Positions 1 to 9,465 are shown, counted from the stretch's first letter. The stretch is 64,000 nucleotides of DNA from Centipeda periodontii DSM 2778 (GCF_000213975.1 NZ_GL892076.1:740422-804421); one strand, 5' to 3'. Translations and numbers: made by a program. The notes: a model not told the origin generated them from the letters alone.

Positions 1-179
1 GCGGCATTCTTGACTTCCTCACGCGCTGGCTCTATGGTCACATCAAGGTCATGGACTGCCGCATTCCGAAGGAAGAGGTCGCGGCGCAATCGGAGAAGCC
101 GGAGAAGAAGACGAAAAAACCCGACAAGGCGACGAAGGGCAAGCAGGAGACGAAAGTCAAGAAGAGCAAGAAAAAATAG
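1..179 (+). CDS. Bacteriohemerythrin, C-terminal part (cut by the left edge)
   Basis: The reading frame starting at base 3 is open from the edge and gives 58 codons. Its first residues (GILDFLTRWLYGHIKVMDC) match the C-terminal helix of the complete hemerythrin at 257-664 (NILDFLARWLFDHIKGRDC), including the His-x4-Asp iron-ligand pair (HIKVMD). After the helix comes a lysine-rich tail of about 35 residues, largely Lys, Glu, Lys-Lys-Thr and Lys-Lys-Ser, which the neighbour lacks. Hemerythrin-like proteins bind O2 or sense oxygen through a di-iron centre in a four-helix bundle. The basic tail is unusual for the family and might bind nucleic acid or acidic partners, but that is a guess. Confidence 0.75.
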   Translation, partial: GILDFLTRWLYGHIKVMDCRIPKEEVAAQSEKPEKKTKKPDKATKGKQETKVKKSKKK

Positions 180-256
180 GAGAAGAAGCATGCGCCCGGT
201 CCAATGAGGGCTGTATTGACGGAGGCAGCGGCGCTGGAAAGCGAGAAAGATGCACC

Positions 257-664
257 ATGAAATACGTGTTTACCGATGATTATCTGACGGGGATCGCGTC
301 TGTAGACGCGCAGCACAGCAAGCTCTTCGATCTGACGAACGAGTGCTATGAGCTTGTGATGGAGAGTGCGGCGGACGATAAGTACGACAAGATCGTTGCG
401 ATCTTGGAGGAGCTCGCTGACTATGCCGCCACGCATTTTGCACACGAAGAGGCGTATGCGGAGCGTGTGGGCGATCCGCATCGGTTCAGCCATCGTGCAC
501 TGCACTTGCGCTTTATGAAGAAGGTTGGTGAGATCGATCTTGAGAAGGTCGATGAGAACCAGCAGGAATATCTGCTGAACATCCTCGACTTTCTCGCGCG
601 CTGGCTCTTCGATCACATCAAGGGGCGGGATTGCAAACTGCCGCACCCAAACGCCGTACAGTAG
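257..664 (+). CDS. Bacteriohemerythrin
   Basis: A 135-residue single-domain protein, the usual length of a bacteriohemerythrin. The expected di-iron ligands are in order: His in DAQHSKLF near residue 20, the HFAHEEAYAE segment (His and Glu) near residues 75-85, the HRFSHRALH pair of histidines near 91-99, and HIKGRD near the C-terminus. In the family these bind two irons and one O2, serving oxygen storage, delivery or sensing in the cytoplasm; in an anaerobe, oxygen scavenging is plausible. It lies 77 bp after a second hemerythrin on the same strand, so this is a tandem pair. A strong terminator follows directly. Confidence 0.9.
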   Translation: MKYVFTDDYLTGIASVDAQHSKLFDLTNECYELVMESAADDKYDKIVAILEELADYAATHFAHEEAYAERVGDPHRFSHRALHLRFMKKVGEIDLEKVDENQQEYLLNILDFLARWLFDHIKGRDCKLPHPNAVQ

Positions 665-670
665 GCGCAC

Positions 671-707
671 AAAAACACCCCGCAATGAGCAGTTGCGGGG
701 TGTTTTT
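671..707 (+). terminator. Rho-independent terminator after the hemerythrin genes
   Basis: A 15-bp perfect stem (AAAAACACCCCGCAA paired with TTGCGGGGTGTTTTT) closes a 7-base loop and ends in a T run. The A run on the other side would let it work in both directions. Confidence 0.9.
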
Positions 708-1020
708 GCTGTGTATTATATTTTAGGAGAGCTCTGGAAACCATATCCGTTTCGCGGGTTATGGTCTCAAACGAAAGCCTGTAGATAATATAGCATATAA
801 GAGAATGAAATTCAATAGCATAGAAGGAAAAAGATGGTATATTAATTTTATATCGCTGAAATAAAAAAATGTTATTTTTGCATAAAAAATGAAAAAATAG
901 GAGAAAAGAACTATGTTCAAGGCAGGTGTTTTTTCCTATAATAAATATGGGACAAAGGAAATGTCTCAAGATCGGTCGTGTGCAGCTGCACATGATCAAA
1001 AATACTCATAAGGAAATGAG
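708..1020. other. AT-rich intergenic region with one compact hairpin
   Basis: No gene is seen here. Positions 740-765 form a small stem-loop (ACCATA with TATGGT, inner CCG with CGG) flanked by GAGA and TCTC. From about 790 to 960 the DNA is very AT-rich. A promoter-like TATAAT lies in CCTATAATAAAT near 935-946, upstream of the next gene. No known riboswitch consensus was recognised. Confidence 0.4.
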
Positions 1021-1029
1021 GTGGCTGTA

Positions 1030-1365
1030 ATGGCAGTCATATCACTTGCATCGGTGCTGGACAATCCGGCAAGACGGATCCCGGTCAATGCAATGGTGCG
1101 TGCGGCGGCGGCATATCCCGCGAAGGACGACGAGCTCCTTGAGGGAATGCGTGCACAGCGGCTCGCCTATCGCGAGGAGATCAGGCAGTTGCACCGCATG
1201 GACAGTGAAGCGTACGAGGTTGACATCCGGGCACTTGCACGTTCGCTGCGCACGTTGGAAGAGGATATCCACGTGGACGCAACGCGTGAGTTGTTTGGAG
1301 ATCCGTACGTGGTCGAGCTGCAGGGCATGCGTCCTGCGACCGATGCCGAAGCGGCATCGGCGTAG
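1030..1365 (+). CDS. Hypothetical protein, 111 aa
   Basis: Not recognised. The N-terminal 35 residues are hydrophobic and alanine-rich without a clear signal peptide. Residues 35-90 are highly charged and probably helical (many Arg, Glu and Leu at heptad-like spacing), suggesting a short coiled coil. The ATG at 1030 is preceded by GAGGTGG five bases upstream; a GTG at 1021 with AGGA six bases upstream is an alternative start that adds three residues. The gene stands alone between an AT-rich region and a terminator shared with the convergent DUF4132 gene. No function is assigned. Confidence 0.6.
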   Translation: MAVISLASVLDNPARRIPVNAMVRAAAAYPAKDDELLEGMRAQRLAYREEIRQLHRMDSEAYEVDIRALARSLRTLEEDIHVDATRELFGDPYVVELQGMRPATDAEAASA

Positions 1366-1416
1366 TCCTTCTCATTCGGAGGGAATCGATCTGGAAAATT
1401 GCATAGAACTGCAAGC

Positions 1417-1472
1417 AAAAACCGCAGGAATCTGAGTCGGTGTAATATCCGATCAGATTCTTGCGGTTTTTT
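1417..1472. terminator. Bidirectional terminator between convergent genes
   Basis: A long stem (AAAACCGCAGGAATCTGA pairing with TCAGATTCTTGCGGTTTT, one G-T) encloses about 17 bases. T runs appear on both strands, so it can end the plus-strand hypothetical gene and the minus-strand DUF4132 operon. Confidence 0.85.
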
Positions 1473-1572
1473 GTGTGAAATGATGTGGAGAGAATGCATT
1501 GCGATTCTCTCCGCTGTGCACGCGATCCCTTGTGAAACGCTGTCTTCGCGAGAGCACGTACCACAGAAGCTG

Positions 1573-4500
1573 TCAGCGTTTGATCTGCTCCAGGATGAAC
1601 GGATCCTTGATCTTGCCGTCCTCTGCAAAGAGGATGATCTTCGACACGATCTCCGCCGTCTTCGGATCCTCGTCGAGGAACGGCAGGAAGAGCCGCCCGC
1701 GATGCTGGCTGTGGACGGGCAGCACGTTTATCATCGCGCCCGCCTTCTGCTGCACGACACCGCTGCCGAGGTGGACGGTGTAGTCGCCGCGCTTGCCGTG
1801 GATGTGTGCGTGCGAACCTTCGAGCCGTACGTTCGTGAGATGAAAGAGCGGGAGGCTGTACTGCACGATGGCGCGGCGCATCTCGACGGTCGAGTGGCTT
1901 GCCTCGGGATCGACGCCGCCGACGTGCGCGACGGAGACGACGAGATCGACATCGCGCATGACCTCAGTAAAGATAAGGTCGGGCACATCATCAATGAGCA
2001 GTTTCTTGAATGTCTTGCGGTCGAAGAAGTCCACCCATTCGAGCGTGGGCGCCTCGATGTCGGCTGGGGAAAACCAGTCGGCAAGCGCGTAGATGCGCGC
2101 GATGATGTTCGCCTTGTAGTAGACACGCTGCAAGCCCTCCGTGCCATCGACGACCCAGCGGCGCGTCTTGAGGAGCGCGACGGTCTTCGCGGGCTGGATC
2201 TGGTGCCCCGCATAGCGACGGCTCGTCTCCTTGCCGTGCTCGTCCGCCGTCTTGACATAGAGCTCGCGGAACACCTGCTTGAACGGCTGCTGGATGCCCT
2301 TTTCAAAGAGATACTTCTGATATGCCGCCCATGTGTCGCTCTCATAGAGATCGAGCGCGTGGGCGATTTTCAGCTCCGCGTCGACCGCAACCTCGGTGTG
2401 CGTGCCGTCGGGGGCAACGAGTGCACCGTCCTCGTAAAAGCCGAGTGCCGTGTCCGATTTGAAGACGAGTACACGCAAGAGAGGAGCGATGACGGGGTTG
2501 TGCTCCATGACGTTTGCGATCTCGCGGGCGAGGAGCGGCGTGCCGTCCTCCATCATCTCTTCGAGCATCTTCCGCGCACGGCGGTACTGCTCCCGCAGGT
2601 TCTTCTCCGCTTCCTTCAGCTCGAGAACGTCGGCGTTCTTTTTGAGCTTTGCGGGGATGGATTTCAGCGGTTTTCCGCCCTTGGTGCAGGAGAGGGAGAC
2701 GGCGCCGTCCTCTGCGACGGAGAGCCACAGCTCGACCCCATCGACATCCTTCGGGGTGAAATGGGCGGCGTGCGCCTTAATGAGCTCTGTCTCTGCCGTC
2801 CATACGAGGCGTGTCACATCGTCAAAACCGCAGGCACGCGCGAGGTTCGAGAGGGCGATCTCGACCGCCTTGCTCTCGCTCGCGCGCCGCTGTGCACCGA
2901 ACTGACGGCTCTCCTTGAGGAAGTTTTGCAGGAATACGTAGCGTGCGAGCATGTCCTTCTCGCGTGCGCGTTTCAGCGGGATCAGCCCGCAACACAGGAC
3001 GAGATCTTTGTTGCGCTTTGCCGCGATTTCCTTCTCCACGTCCGCAAGTTTCATCACGCCGCGCACGGCGTCGGCGAATTTGCGCGCCCGCGCATGTTTC
3101 GCGCCGTCGGAGATGTATTTCGCACTCTCGTAGAGGAGGTCGAAATGCGCCTTGCCGAGTTCTTTGTATGCTGCGTTGAACCAGTCGATGTCGAACGCGC
3201 CCTCCTTCAGATCCTCGATGGGGATGGGCGTGTACTTTGCGATCATGCTCTCGCGATCCTTCGGGATGTCGCTCATGTGCGCTTGGAAGTAATAGCAGCC
3301 GCTCGCCATGCCGCGCCAGCCGAGGTGCGCCTCGATGAGCGGAATCCACTGCGGCGCGTACATTGCAACTTCGACAAGACGCTGCTCCGTGATGCCCGTC
3401 CCTGCAAGCGCCGCCTTCAGGTCTGCCGCCGTCTCGTCCGCACGCGGATACGAGACTTTCAGCAAATGACTCAGCGTCGATGCCTTTGCCTCGTTCGTCC
3501 CGTAGTACCAGCTGCCACGGTCGAGTTTCAGCGCACCGAGCGCCTGTAGGATGCGCACGAGCGTCGGGATGCCCTCGACGCGGAGGATGCTGCGCACGGC
3601 GGCGGAGTGGCGTGCGGGCGTGTCGCCGCGCCGCAGTTCTGCCGTGACGATGCAGTCGATGACCCGCTGCCCCTCCTCTTTGACAAAGGAAAGCACGTCC
3701 TCTGTCTGCGCCCCTCTAAATTCGGGATCACTTGGGTTTGGCAGTTTGCCGCTGCGATAGCGTTCGAGTACCTGCACGCGATTCGTTTCCACTGCTTTTT
3801 GTTTGCGTGCAGCATCCTCGCTCATCCCGTCCGCCTGCGTGCCGAGGAGCATCTTGTAGAATGCGTCCTTCTTCACCATGCCGAGGATCTGCGCCTGTGC
3901 GTGCTCGATCATGCCGACAAGCCCCGCCTCCGGCTCCTGCTCCGTACGGAGAAGATGCGCCTCGGTGCGCTCCGTCATGCGCAGCCGCAGGGCGTAGGAC
4001 TGGGTGAACTCCGCCGCACCCTGATAGAGCCGCGCACCGTGCAGGGCGGTCTGCATGAGCGCAGTATGGTGCATGATCTGGCGCGTGTTCCCTGTGCGCC
4101 ACTGATTCTTGTACTCCACGAGAAAGAGTTTTTCATCAAAGCCGTCGTAGGCGCGGCTCATGAGGAGCAGCCCTGCGGCAAAGACGAACGGGCGGTTCTC
4201 CTCGGCGTGCGTTTCATAGAGCACGCGGATGACGTTTTTCCCCGTCTGCCGTCCGACGTACCCCTCGCCGAAGTAACTCAGCTTCTGCGCGGCGAGGGCG
4301 GCGGGGAACGCCGTCCAGTCCCGCTCAGTCATGCGCGTCAGACCCTCGGTAAAGAATGCGTCCTCCGCCTTCGGCATACCGATTGCAATGGCGAGCTGAT
4401 AGAGCGTGGGGAAGTCCACGATTTCCTGCGCGTAAAACTCCTCCCAGACGTCGGCGAGCGGATAGCGCCCGATATGCTCGGGTGCGTCCTTCGCGTGCTT

Positions 4501-6741
4501 TGCGTCTGCGCGTTCGTAAAAGCCCGCCGCAAGCGTCGTCTCCTCTCTGCCGATCCAGCGTGCCTTGTACTCGTAGTCCTCGTGCTTCGCATAGAGCGCG
4601 TTCAGCTTCGTGACGATGGCAAGCAGTTCCTCGTCCGTGCGCGGAAATATGTCTTTGAGCGTGAGCGTGTTGACGACGCGGACGCTATTTGTCTCAGGAT
4701 CAAAGCCGCCCGCCGCGCGCTCTTCCTGTGCGCCCGTGAGACGGTTCAGCAGACGGCGGATGCCGCCCGCTTTCTCCGCATACTGAATCTCGATGGTAAA
4801 GTCCGGCGTGTATGCCGCATCGTACAGTTCCTGCTCCTGTGCATCCGCCATCGTATTGCTCGACAGCTCGTCGATCAGCACCTGTTCGTCCGAGGTGGGC
4901 GACTTGATCCCGTGCGCGAGGGAGAGCAGCTCCTCCGGTGTGAGGCGCCCGTCCGCTTTGCAGCGCAGGAGGAGGTCAAGCGCGCCGAGACGCTTCATCA
5001 CGTCCTTCTGTGCGAGGAGATCTGCCATCGTCGCGCACAGCGGCGTATCCTCCTGCGTGTAGAGGAGGTCGAGCACCGTACGGCGCATCGCTGCATTTTT
5101 CAGCCGCAGCAGGGCGGCGATCTCTGCGCGATGGCGCGGCACGAAGTCGGTGCCTGCCTCCTCTGCCGCTGCCGCTGTGGGATTTTTGCGGATGATCTCT
5201 GCCGCCGTCTCGGGGGCTTGGCGCAGGAGGTCGATGAGCGCCTTCTCCTGCACGGCACTCAGCGGCGCTTTGAGCAGAAGCGGCGCAGCCCGCTGTCCCG
5301 TGTAGCAGGCGGGGAGGATGGGCGCGACGCGATCCGTCAGCGCAGTGCCGGCACAGAGGGCGGCGAGCACCATCGCATTGGACAGCGCTTCCTTTGTCAG
5401 CGTCACATCGTACCACGGGAAGATGCATGCAGGGTACTTCTCCTCCGTGTGCTTCATCCGTGCGCGGGCGCGTTCACAGAGGCCGAAGAAACGCGTGGCC
5501 TCCTCTGCGTCTGCGAAATACGTCGTTGCATCGAACTGCTTGACGAAGTCGTCGAGCCCCCGCAGGATGTAGAAATCGCCCGTCACATAGGACAGATAGC
5601 AGGCGATTTTCTTCATGTCCGCCGCACTGAGCTCCGCATCTGTGATGCCAAGGAGCACGCGCTTTGCAATGCGCCGCTCGTATGCGCCGTCCTGCAGGGC
5701 GTGCAGGAAGTATGAGACGAGCAGAACGGAGTGCGGCCGCCCCTCCGCGATGATCGCCTCCATGCCGGCGATGAGTTCCGTGAGGTCGTGCACGCCCTTG
5801 CTCCACAGACCGACCATCGCCTCGACATTGTCCTCACTGCGAAGGAGTGTGTCCGCCTCCGCAGGGTCGCGCAGCACGCGCATCATGAGCGCGAGGAGCT
5901 TCTTGTCCACGCGCTCGCTGTCCGTGCCGATGCCGATGGTCGTCGCGATGGCGCGTCGTATGGACGAGAAGCGGATGAGGTTGTGCTCCTCGATCAGCCC
6001 CATCATGTAGACGAAGTGTTCCTGCCGCCCGCAGTCCATCGTCTCGCAGATCGCCTGCCGCAGTCCCTCCTGTAATTTGCCCGCGAGCAGGAGCTTGCCG
6101 ACAAGTTCCACGAGTTCGGTACTCTGTGACTTGAAGATGGCGCGGAAAATATCGTAGGTGAGGACATTCGTGTTGTTCTCACTGAGGAGCATATCGCGGA
6201 TGATGGCGACGGTCTCCGCATCCCCACGGTCGATCCATACGGCGATCTGCTCGGGCGGGAGGAAGCTGCTGCCGTACCTCTCCACATCGTACTCCCTGCG
6301 TAGGAGCTGCAGGAAGTTCTTCCCTAAGGCGTACTCGCGCACAAGCTGCTCGACCAGATTCCAAATGCGACTGACGTGCTGATGGTAGTCGCGCGAGCGG
6401 ACGAGACGACGATAGTAGCGGTTCGTATAGGGATAGGCGGCGAGGTTGTGCGCCATAGCGACGAGATCCCTGCGCAGCTCCGCGCCCATCATGAGATCAA
6501 AGGCGGGATACAGCGCGGGCGGCAGCACGTCATCGTCCACCGTGCAGACCTTGCCCTTCTTGTTGCGGCGAAAGTTTGCCACGCCGATGTCCCAGTCGTA
6601 GTCAGGCTCTCCCTTCTCGTCCGTACGGAAAAAAAGGAAATTGAGCAGCTTTTGGCTCTGCGGGTTCAGCGCATCAAACCCTGCCTTCAGCCGCTCGATA
6701 TAGCGTGTCATTTCCTCGTCGCGCAGATAGTAGCTGATCAT
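1573..6741 (-). CDS. Giant DUF5724/DUF4132 domain protein
   Basis: About 1722 residues, mostly alpha-helical, with repeated helical segments like a HEAT or armadillo solenoid. The C-terminal third carries the DUF4132 signature, seen as QPFKQVFRELY followed by RRYAGHQIQP, and ends in a conserved block finishing KIKDPFILEQI. The family is often near MoxR ATPase/VWA modules or WGR proteins, but its biochemistry is not established. I take the ATG at 6741 as the start because TAGGAGGAAT lies just upstream; a longer frame to 6771 has no such site. It follows the 6752-7174 gene by 10 bp, so the two are translationally close. No signal peptide or membrane segment is evident, so it is probably cytoplasmic. 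Confidence 0.8.
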   Translation of the reverse strand: MISYYLRDEEMTRYIERLKAGFDALNPQSQKLLNFLFFRTDEKGEPDYDWDIGVANFRRNKKGKVCTVDDDVLPPALYPAFDLMMGAELRRDLVAMAHNLAAYPYTNRYYRRLVRSRDYHQHVSRIWNLVEQLVREYALGKNFLQLLRREYDVERYGSSFLPPEQIAVWIDRGDAETVAIIRDMLLSENNTNVLTYDIFRAIFKSQSTELVELVGKLLLAGKLQEGLRQAICETMDCGRQEHFVYMMGLIEEHNLIRFSSIRRAIATTIGIGTDSERVDKKLLALMMRVLRDPAEADTLLRSEDNVEAMVGLWSKGVHDLTELIAGMEAIIAEGRPHSVLLVSYFLHALQDGAYERRIAKRVLLGITDAELSAADMKKIACYLSYVTGDFYILRGLDDFVKQFDATTYFADAEEATRFFGLCERARARMKHTEEKYPACIFPWYDVTLTKEALSNAMVLAALCAGTALTDRVAPILPACYTGQRAAPLLLKAPLSAVQEKALIDLLRQAPETAAEIIRKNPTAAAAEEAGTDFVPRHRAEIAALLRLKNAAMRRTVLDLLYTQEDTPLCATMADLLAQKDVMKRLGALDLLLRCKADGRLTPEELLSLAHGIKSPTSDEQVLIDELSSNTMADAQEQELYDAAYTPDFTIEIQYAEKAGGIRRLLNRLTGAQEERAAGGFDPETNSVRVVNTLTLKDIFPRTDEELLAIVTKLNALYAKHEDYEYKARWIGREETTLAAGFYERADAKHAKDAPEHIGRYPLADVWEEFYAQEIVDFPTLYQLAIAIGMPKAEDAFFTEGLTRMTERDWTAFPAALAAQKLSYFGEGYVGRQTGKNVIRVLYETHAEENRPFVFAAGLLLMSRAYDGFDEKLFLVEYKNQWRTGNTRQIMHHTALMQTALHGARLYQGAAEFTQSYALRLRMTERTEAHLLRTEQEPEAGLVGMIEHAQAQILGMVKKDAFYKMLLGTQADGMSEDAARKQKAVETNRVQVLERYRSGKLPNPSDPEFRGAQTEDVLSFVKEEGQRVIDCIVTAELRRGDTPARHSAAVRSILRVEGIPTLVRILQALGALKLDRGSWYYGTNEAKASTLSHLLKVSYPRADETAADLKAALAGTGITEQRLVEVAMYAPQWIPLIEAHLGWRGMASGCYYFQAHMSDIPKDRESMIAKYTPIPIEDLKEGAFDIDWFNAAYKELGKAHFDLLYESAKYISDGAKHARARKFADAVRGVMKLADVEKEIAAKRNKDLVLCCGLIPLKRAREKDMLARYVFLQNFLKESRQFGAQRRASESKAVEIALSNLARACGFDDVTRLVWTAETELIKAHAAHFTPKDVDGVELWLSVAEDGAVSLSCTKGGKPLKSIPAKLKKNADVLELKEAEKNLREQYRRARKMLEEMMEDGTPLLAREIANVMEHNPVIAPLLRVLVFKSDTALGFYEDGALVAPDGTHTEVAVDAELKIAHALDLYESDTWAAYQKYLFEKGIQQPFKQVFRELYVKTADEHGKETSRRYAGHQIQPAKTVALLKTRRWVVDGTEGLQRVYYKANIIARIYALADWFSPADIEAPTLEWVDFFDRKTFKKLLIDDVPDLIFTEVMRDVDLVVSVAHVGGVDPEASHSTVEMRRAIVQYSLPLFHLTNVRLEGSHAHIHGKRGDYTVHLGSGVVQQKAGAMINVLPVHSQHRGRLFLPFLDEDPKTAEIVSKIILFAEDGKIKDPFILEQIKR

Positions 6742-6751
6742 CGTATTCCTC

Positions 6752-7174
6752 CTACCACATACGTCCTGCAAGCATCGTCAGGCGGACAAAGGTGATCTCG
6801 TCGTTTTCATGGAGCGTGACGGGCGTGTCGCAGGTCTCGCCCGCCTCCTCTCCGTTGATGAAAATCCGATAGATGCCATCCTCGAACGACTGACGCGCGT
6901 TCTCGATCGCCGCCGTCGTGTCCTGCACCTGCCCGTTGTAGTCTGTGCCGAACCCGATCTTGCCGACTGTGGCGGCATCCGCGACCTCCTCGTTCGTCAG
7001 ATAGAGGAGCGCCGTCTCGCCCGCCGTCGCCCGTTCGTTGAACCGCGCGACCTCCACCGTGACGAACGCCGCAATCAGCTCGCCGACATCACGCACCTCC
7101 CCAATCTCGTAGGGGCGCGTCTCAATCGCATTCCTGCGCTTGCCGATGCGCTTTACGTTTACCTGTACCTGCAT
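6752..7174 (-). CDS. Hypothetical protein in the DUF4132 operon
   Basis: A protein of about 140 residues beginning MQVQVNVKRIGKRR. The start at 7174 is supported by AAAGGAAG about ten bases upstream. The sequence is mixed alpha/beta, with a strand-rich second half (FEDGIYRIFINGEEAGE then TPVTLHENDEITFVRLTMLAGRMW) that resembles a ubiquitin-like or small beta domain; this is a visual impression only. No catalytic motif is recognised. It lies 13 bp after the phosphoethanolamine transferase and 10 bp before the DUF4132 giant, so it is almost certainly co-transcribed and may be a partner of the giant protein. Confidence 0.7.
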   Translation of the reverse strand: MQVQVNVKRIGKRRNAIETRPYEIGEVRDVGELIAAFVTVEVARFNERATAGETALLYLTNEEVADAATVGKIGFGTDYNGQVQDTTAAIENARQSFEDGIYRIFINGEEAGETCDTPVTLHENDEITFVRLTMLAGRMW

Positions 7175-7187
7175 ACGCTGCTTCCTT

Positions 7188-8999
7188 TCATTTTGCCGCT
7201 GCACTGTCCTCATCCGCTAATCGCATAGTGCCGTGAAGTGTTGTGGCATTTTCTTTTGTCATGTGATACTCCTGCGATGCCAAATCGTGCTGCAAATCCG
7301 TGCGTGGCATTCCATCGATCCCCAAAATATCAATCATCACATTGTAGAGCAGGTCGTTTGTCCAATACTCCTGTGCACGCGACTTTAACTGCGCAAATGT
7401 CTGTGGGCGTTCCACCTGAAAATCCTCACTGAACCACATCATGAGCGGTATGCGTGCCATCGGCCATGTAAATTTGCTCGCCTCATGTCCCAGGTTTCGG
7501 TCGGCGTCATCACCGTGATCGGAGAAATAGATCATCCCCTTGAAGTTTGGCAGTGCATGAACGCGCTCGTAAATTTGGGAAAGAATATAGTCGTTGTAGC
7601 GTACGGAATCATCGTATTCATCCACCGTAGTGCCACGCCCCGAAAAATATGGATTGGGGTAGCGATCCCGATAGGTTCCATGACAGCCCATCAGATGAAT
7701 GATAATCAAGGTGTTTTTCGCACATTGCGTTGGGATCTGCGGGAGCAGGATATCATCATAATGATCCGTATCCGTGCCGACGCCAGAGCGTCCGTTCATC
7801 CATGCCTGATGCTGTGCCGTGCTCCCAATCTCCGCGACGGGCGTATCCCACGCGCTAAATTTTCTCTGATTGCTGATCCAGTACGTCTCATAGCCGGCCG
7901 CGTTTGCCGCTTCGAGAAGGGAGTAAGCATTTTTTAGCTCCATCTCATTGTATTGATTTTTTTCGCTGAGTGCATATGTCAGCACGGGAACAGTATGGGT
8001 ATGATTGGAGTACGCATTGAAAAAGGTGATGTTTTCATTGTTTTCGCGTTGCCCTTGCAACCACGGTGTCGTCTCTCTGTCATATCCATAGACCTGCATA
8101 TGATTTCGGGTTTCGGATTCGCCGATCACAAGGACAAACACCCCGCCCGAGGAGGTGATGTTTAACCCCTGAAGCTCTTTCAACCGTTCTTCCCGCATCG
8201 TGCGTGCTTCTCTATAGGAATGATAGTCCTGAAGAGCACTCTGCACTTCCACGGCAATGCGAACAGGAAGGTACACCCCCAAATCGCGATTCACAGAGAA
8301 TATTCCGACGATCATAAACACTATCCAAAGAAAACACCAGCATCGACTGGGCATCTCCATATTCATATGCAGGGTGGTGCGCAGTATTTTTACAACACCG
8401 ATAAGCGTGGCAAACAGTGCCGACAGACCGCAAAGCCAAAGGAAAATATTTTGGTTTTTCAGATATGCCGCTGATTCGCTGAGATTGGTTTGAAACAGTG
8501 TCAGCACGATGGCGGAGGACAGGACATAGCCGCCGCTTATGACCCAATACCCCCACACCAGAAGAGGCATGAGTGTCGGCACGGTCAATGCTGCATAAGA
8601 TAATCCAGAGACGAATCGCCGGAGCGGTTTCGCGTTGGTGCTACGCGCGGCTCTATAGATCCACGTCCAAAAAAGAAACCATGATGTGCCAAACAGATAC
8701 GCGGAGGCAATTTCTCCACCACCGACATTCATTCCGACAAAAAAAGGCAGATACCCCACACTCACGAAGATGGCGACGTAAATCATGAGCATAAGGATAT
8801 ATCGTTTTGCATATGCTACCATTGGCAGCATGAGTGCTGCCCAGATTCCGAGGTGCAGAAGTCGTCCCCATTCCGTAATTCCTTTGTAGATATCCGGAAG
8901 GACGATCATCTGAAGAATTGCGCCCAGTGAAACAACAATGAGAACTGGAGTTAGATATAACATCCAGTTGAGACGATGACTTCCCGTCTGTTTTAACAT
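7188..8999 (-). CDS. Phosphoethanolamine transferase (sulfatase fold, EptA/CptA-like)
   Basis: About 603 residues. The N-terminal half has five or so hydrophobic membrane helices, as in EptA. The periplasmic half has the alkaline-phosphatase/sulfatase fold: GESETRNHMQVYGYDRETTP supplies the nucleophile and metal site (Ser where EptA has Thr), then HLMGCHGTYRDRYP and YFSDHGDDADR give the metal-binding His/Asp residues. Such enzymes move phosphoethanolamine from phosphatidylethanolamine to lipid A or core sugar, raising resistance to cationic peptides. The open frame extends to 9251, but that extra part reads through a MITE, so the true start is near 8999 (MLKQTGSHRL), with AAGGAG 12 bases before it. 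It is the first gene of a three-gene minus-strand operon. Confidence 0.85.
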   Translation of the reverse strand: MLKQTGSHRLNWMLYLTPVLIVVSLGAILQMIVLPDIYKGITEWGRLLHLGIWAALMLPMVAYAKRYILMLMIYVAIFVSVGYLPFFVGMNVGGGEIASAYLFGTSWFLFWTWIYRAARSTNAKPLRRFVSGLSYAALTVPTLMPLLVWGYWVISGGYVLSSAIVLTLFQTNLSESAAYLKNQNIFLWLCGLSALFATLIGVVKILRTTLHMNMEMPSRCWCFLWIVFMIVGIFSVNRDLGVYLPVRIAVEVQSALQDYHSYREARTMREERLKELQGLNITSSGGVFVLVIGESETRNHMQVYGYDRETTPWLQGQRENNENITFFNAYSNHTHTVPVLTYALSEKNQYNEMELKNAYSLLEAANAAGYETYWISNQRKFSAWDTPVAEIGSTAQHQAWMNGRSGVGTDTDHYDDILLPQIPTQCAKNTLIIIHLMGCHGTYRDRYPNPYFSGRGTTVDEYDDSVRYNDYILSQIYERVHALPNFKGMIYFSDHGDDADRNLGHEASKFTWPMARIPLMMWFSEDFQVERPQTFAQLKSRAQEYWTNDLLYNVMIDILGIDGMPRTDLQHDLASQEYHMTKENATTLHGTMRLADEDSAAAK

Positions 9000-9177
9000 T
9001 GTTTTCCGCATCTCCTTCATAAGTTGTGGCTTTCTGAGATTTCTTTTACTTTGATAAATATTATATTTTCTGCAAGGATTTCGGTCAAGTAATCTACAGG
9101 AATCACTGATAAAATATAAGTCTTTTTCATCCGAACGAGGAGATAAAACAGCTATAGAATGTACCGTGGAGGATTTA

Positions 9178-9339
9178 GGAAGCACTGATAAATTCAACCA
9201 CGCCATCTTGACGCATCTTTTTTGCCCGAACTTTGTCGGCAAATCCTCCACATAGCCCTTGCTATGCGTCCGGTTTGCCTCCTTGTTCGGACGAAAAAAT
9301 CTACGTCAATCTGACGGACTTCATTTTATCAGCGATTCC
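9178..9339 (-). mobile_element. MITE copy 1 (about 160-bp hairpin element)
   Basis: 162 bp bounded by GGAAGCACTGATAAA and its imperfect inverse TTATCAGCGATTCC, with TTA on both outer sides as a probable target duplication. The centre is the palindromic CATAGC/GCTATG core of this family. It lies between the transferase gene and the nar promoter. Confidence 0.85.
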
Positions 9340-9422
9340 TTATTGCGTGCTTCTCCTTGCCAAAAGTCCAATAGTAAAACTTAATCGCAAGAATAGTTTT
9401 CAATTATAAAATTTTACAAAGC

Positions 9423-9465
9423 TGTGATATTGCTCACATCCACGCATATACCAATATAGTAAAAT
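9423..9465 (+). promoter_or_regulatory. CRP/FNR-family operator and promoter of narGHJI
   Basis: TGTGATATTGCTCACA at 9423-9438 is a perfect TGTGA-N6-TCACA palindrome. Its centre (9430.5) lies 41.5 bp before position 9472, the start expected from a TAAAAT -10 box at 9460-9465. That spacing is the classic class II activator geometry for CRP/FNR proteins. No -35 box is visible, as expected for an activator-dependent promoter. Which regulator binds cannot be told from the site alone. Confidence 0.7.

Noticed and set aside
727..790. Riboswitch in the 708-1020 region
   Set aside because: One small hairpin is present, but no known riboswitch core could be matched and the downstream gene is unknown.
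1399..3549. Long plus-strand frames across the DUF4132 gene (also 3607-5715)
   Set aside because: They lie opposite a conserved minus-strand protein with a good ribosome site, and their composition is typical of antisense frames.
9000..9251. N-terminal extension of the phosphoethanolamine transferase to 9251
   Set aside because: The extra codons run through a MITE and AT-rich DNA with no ribosome site; the family starts near MLKQTG, just before the first membrane helix.
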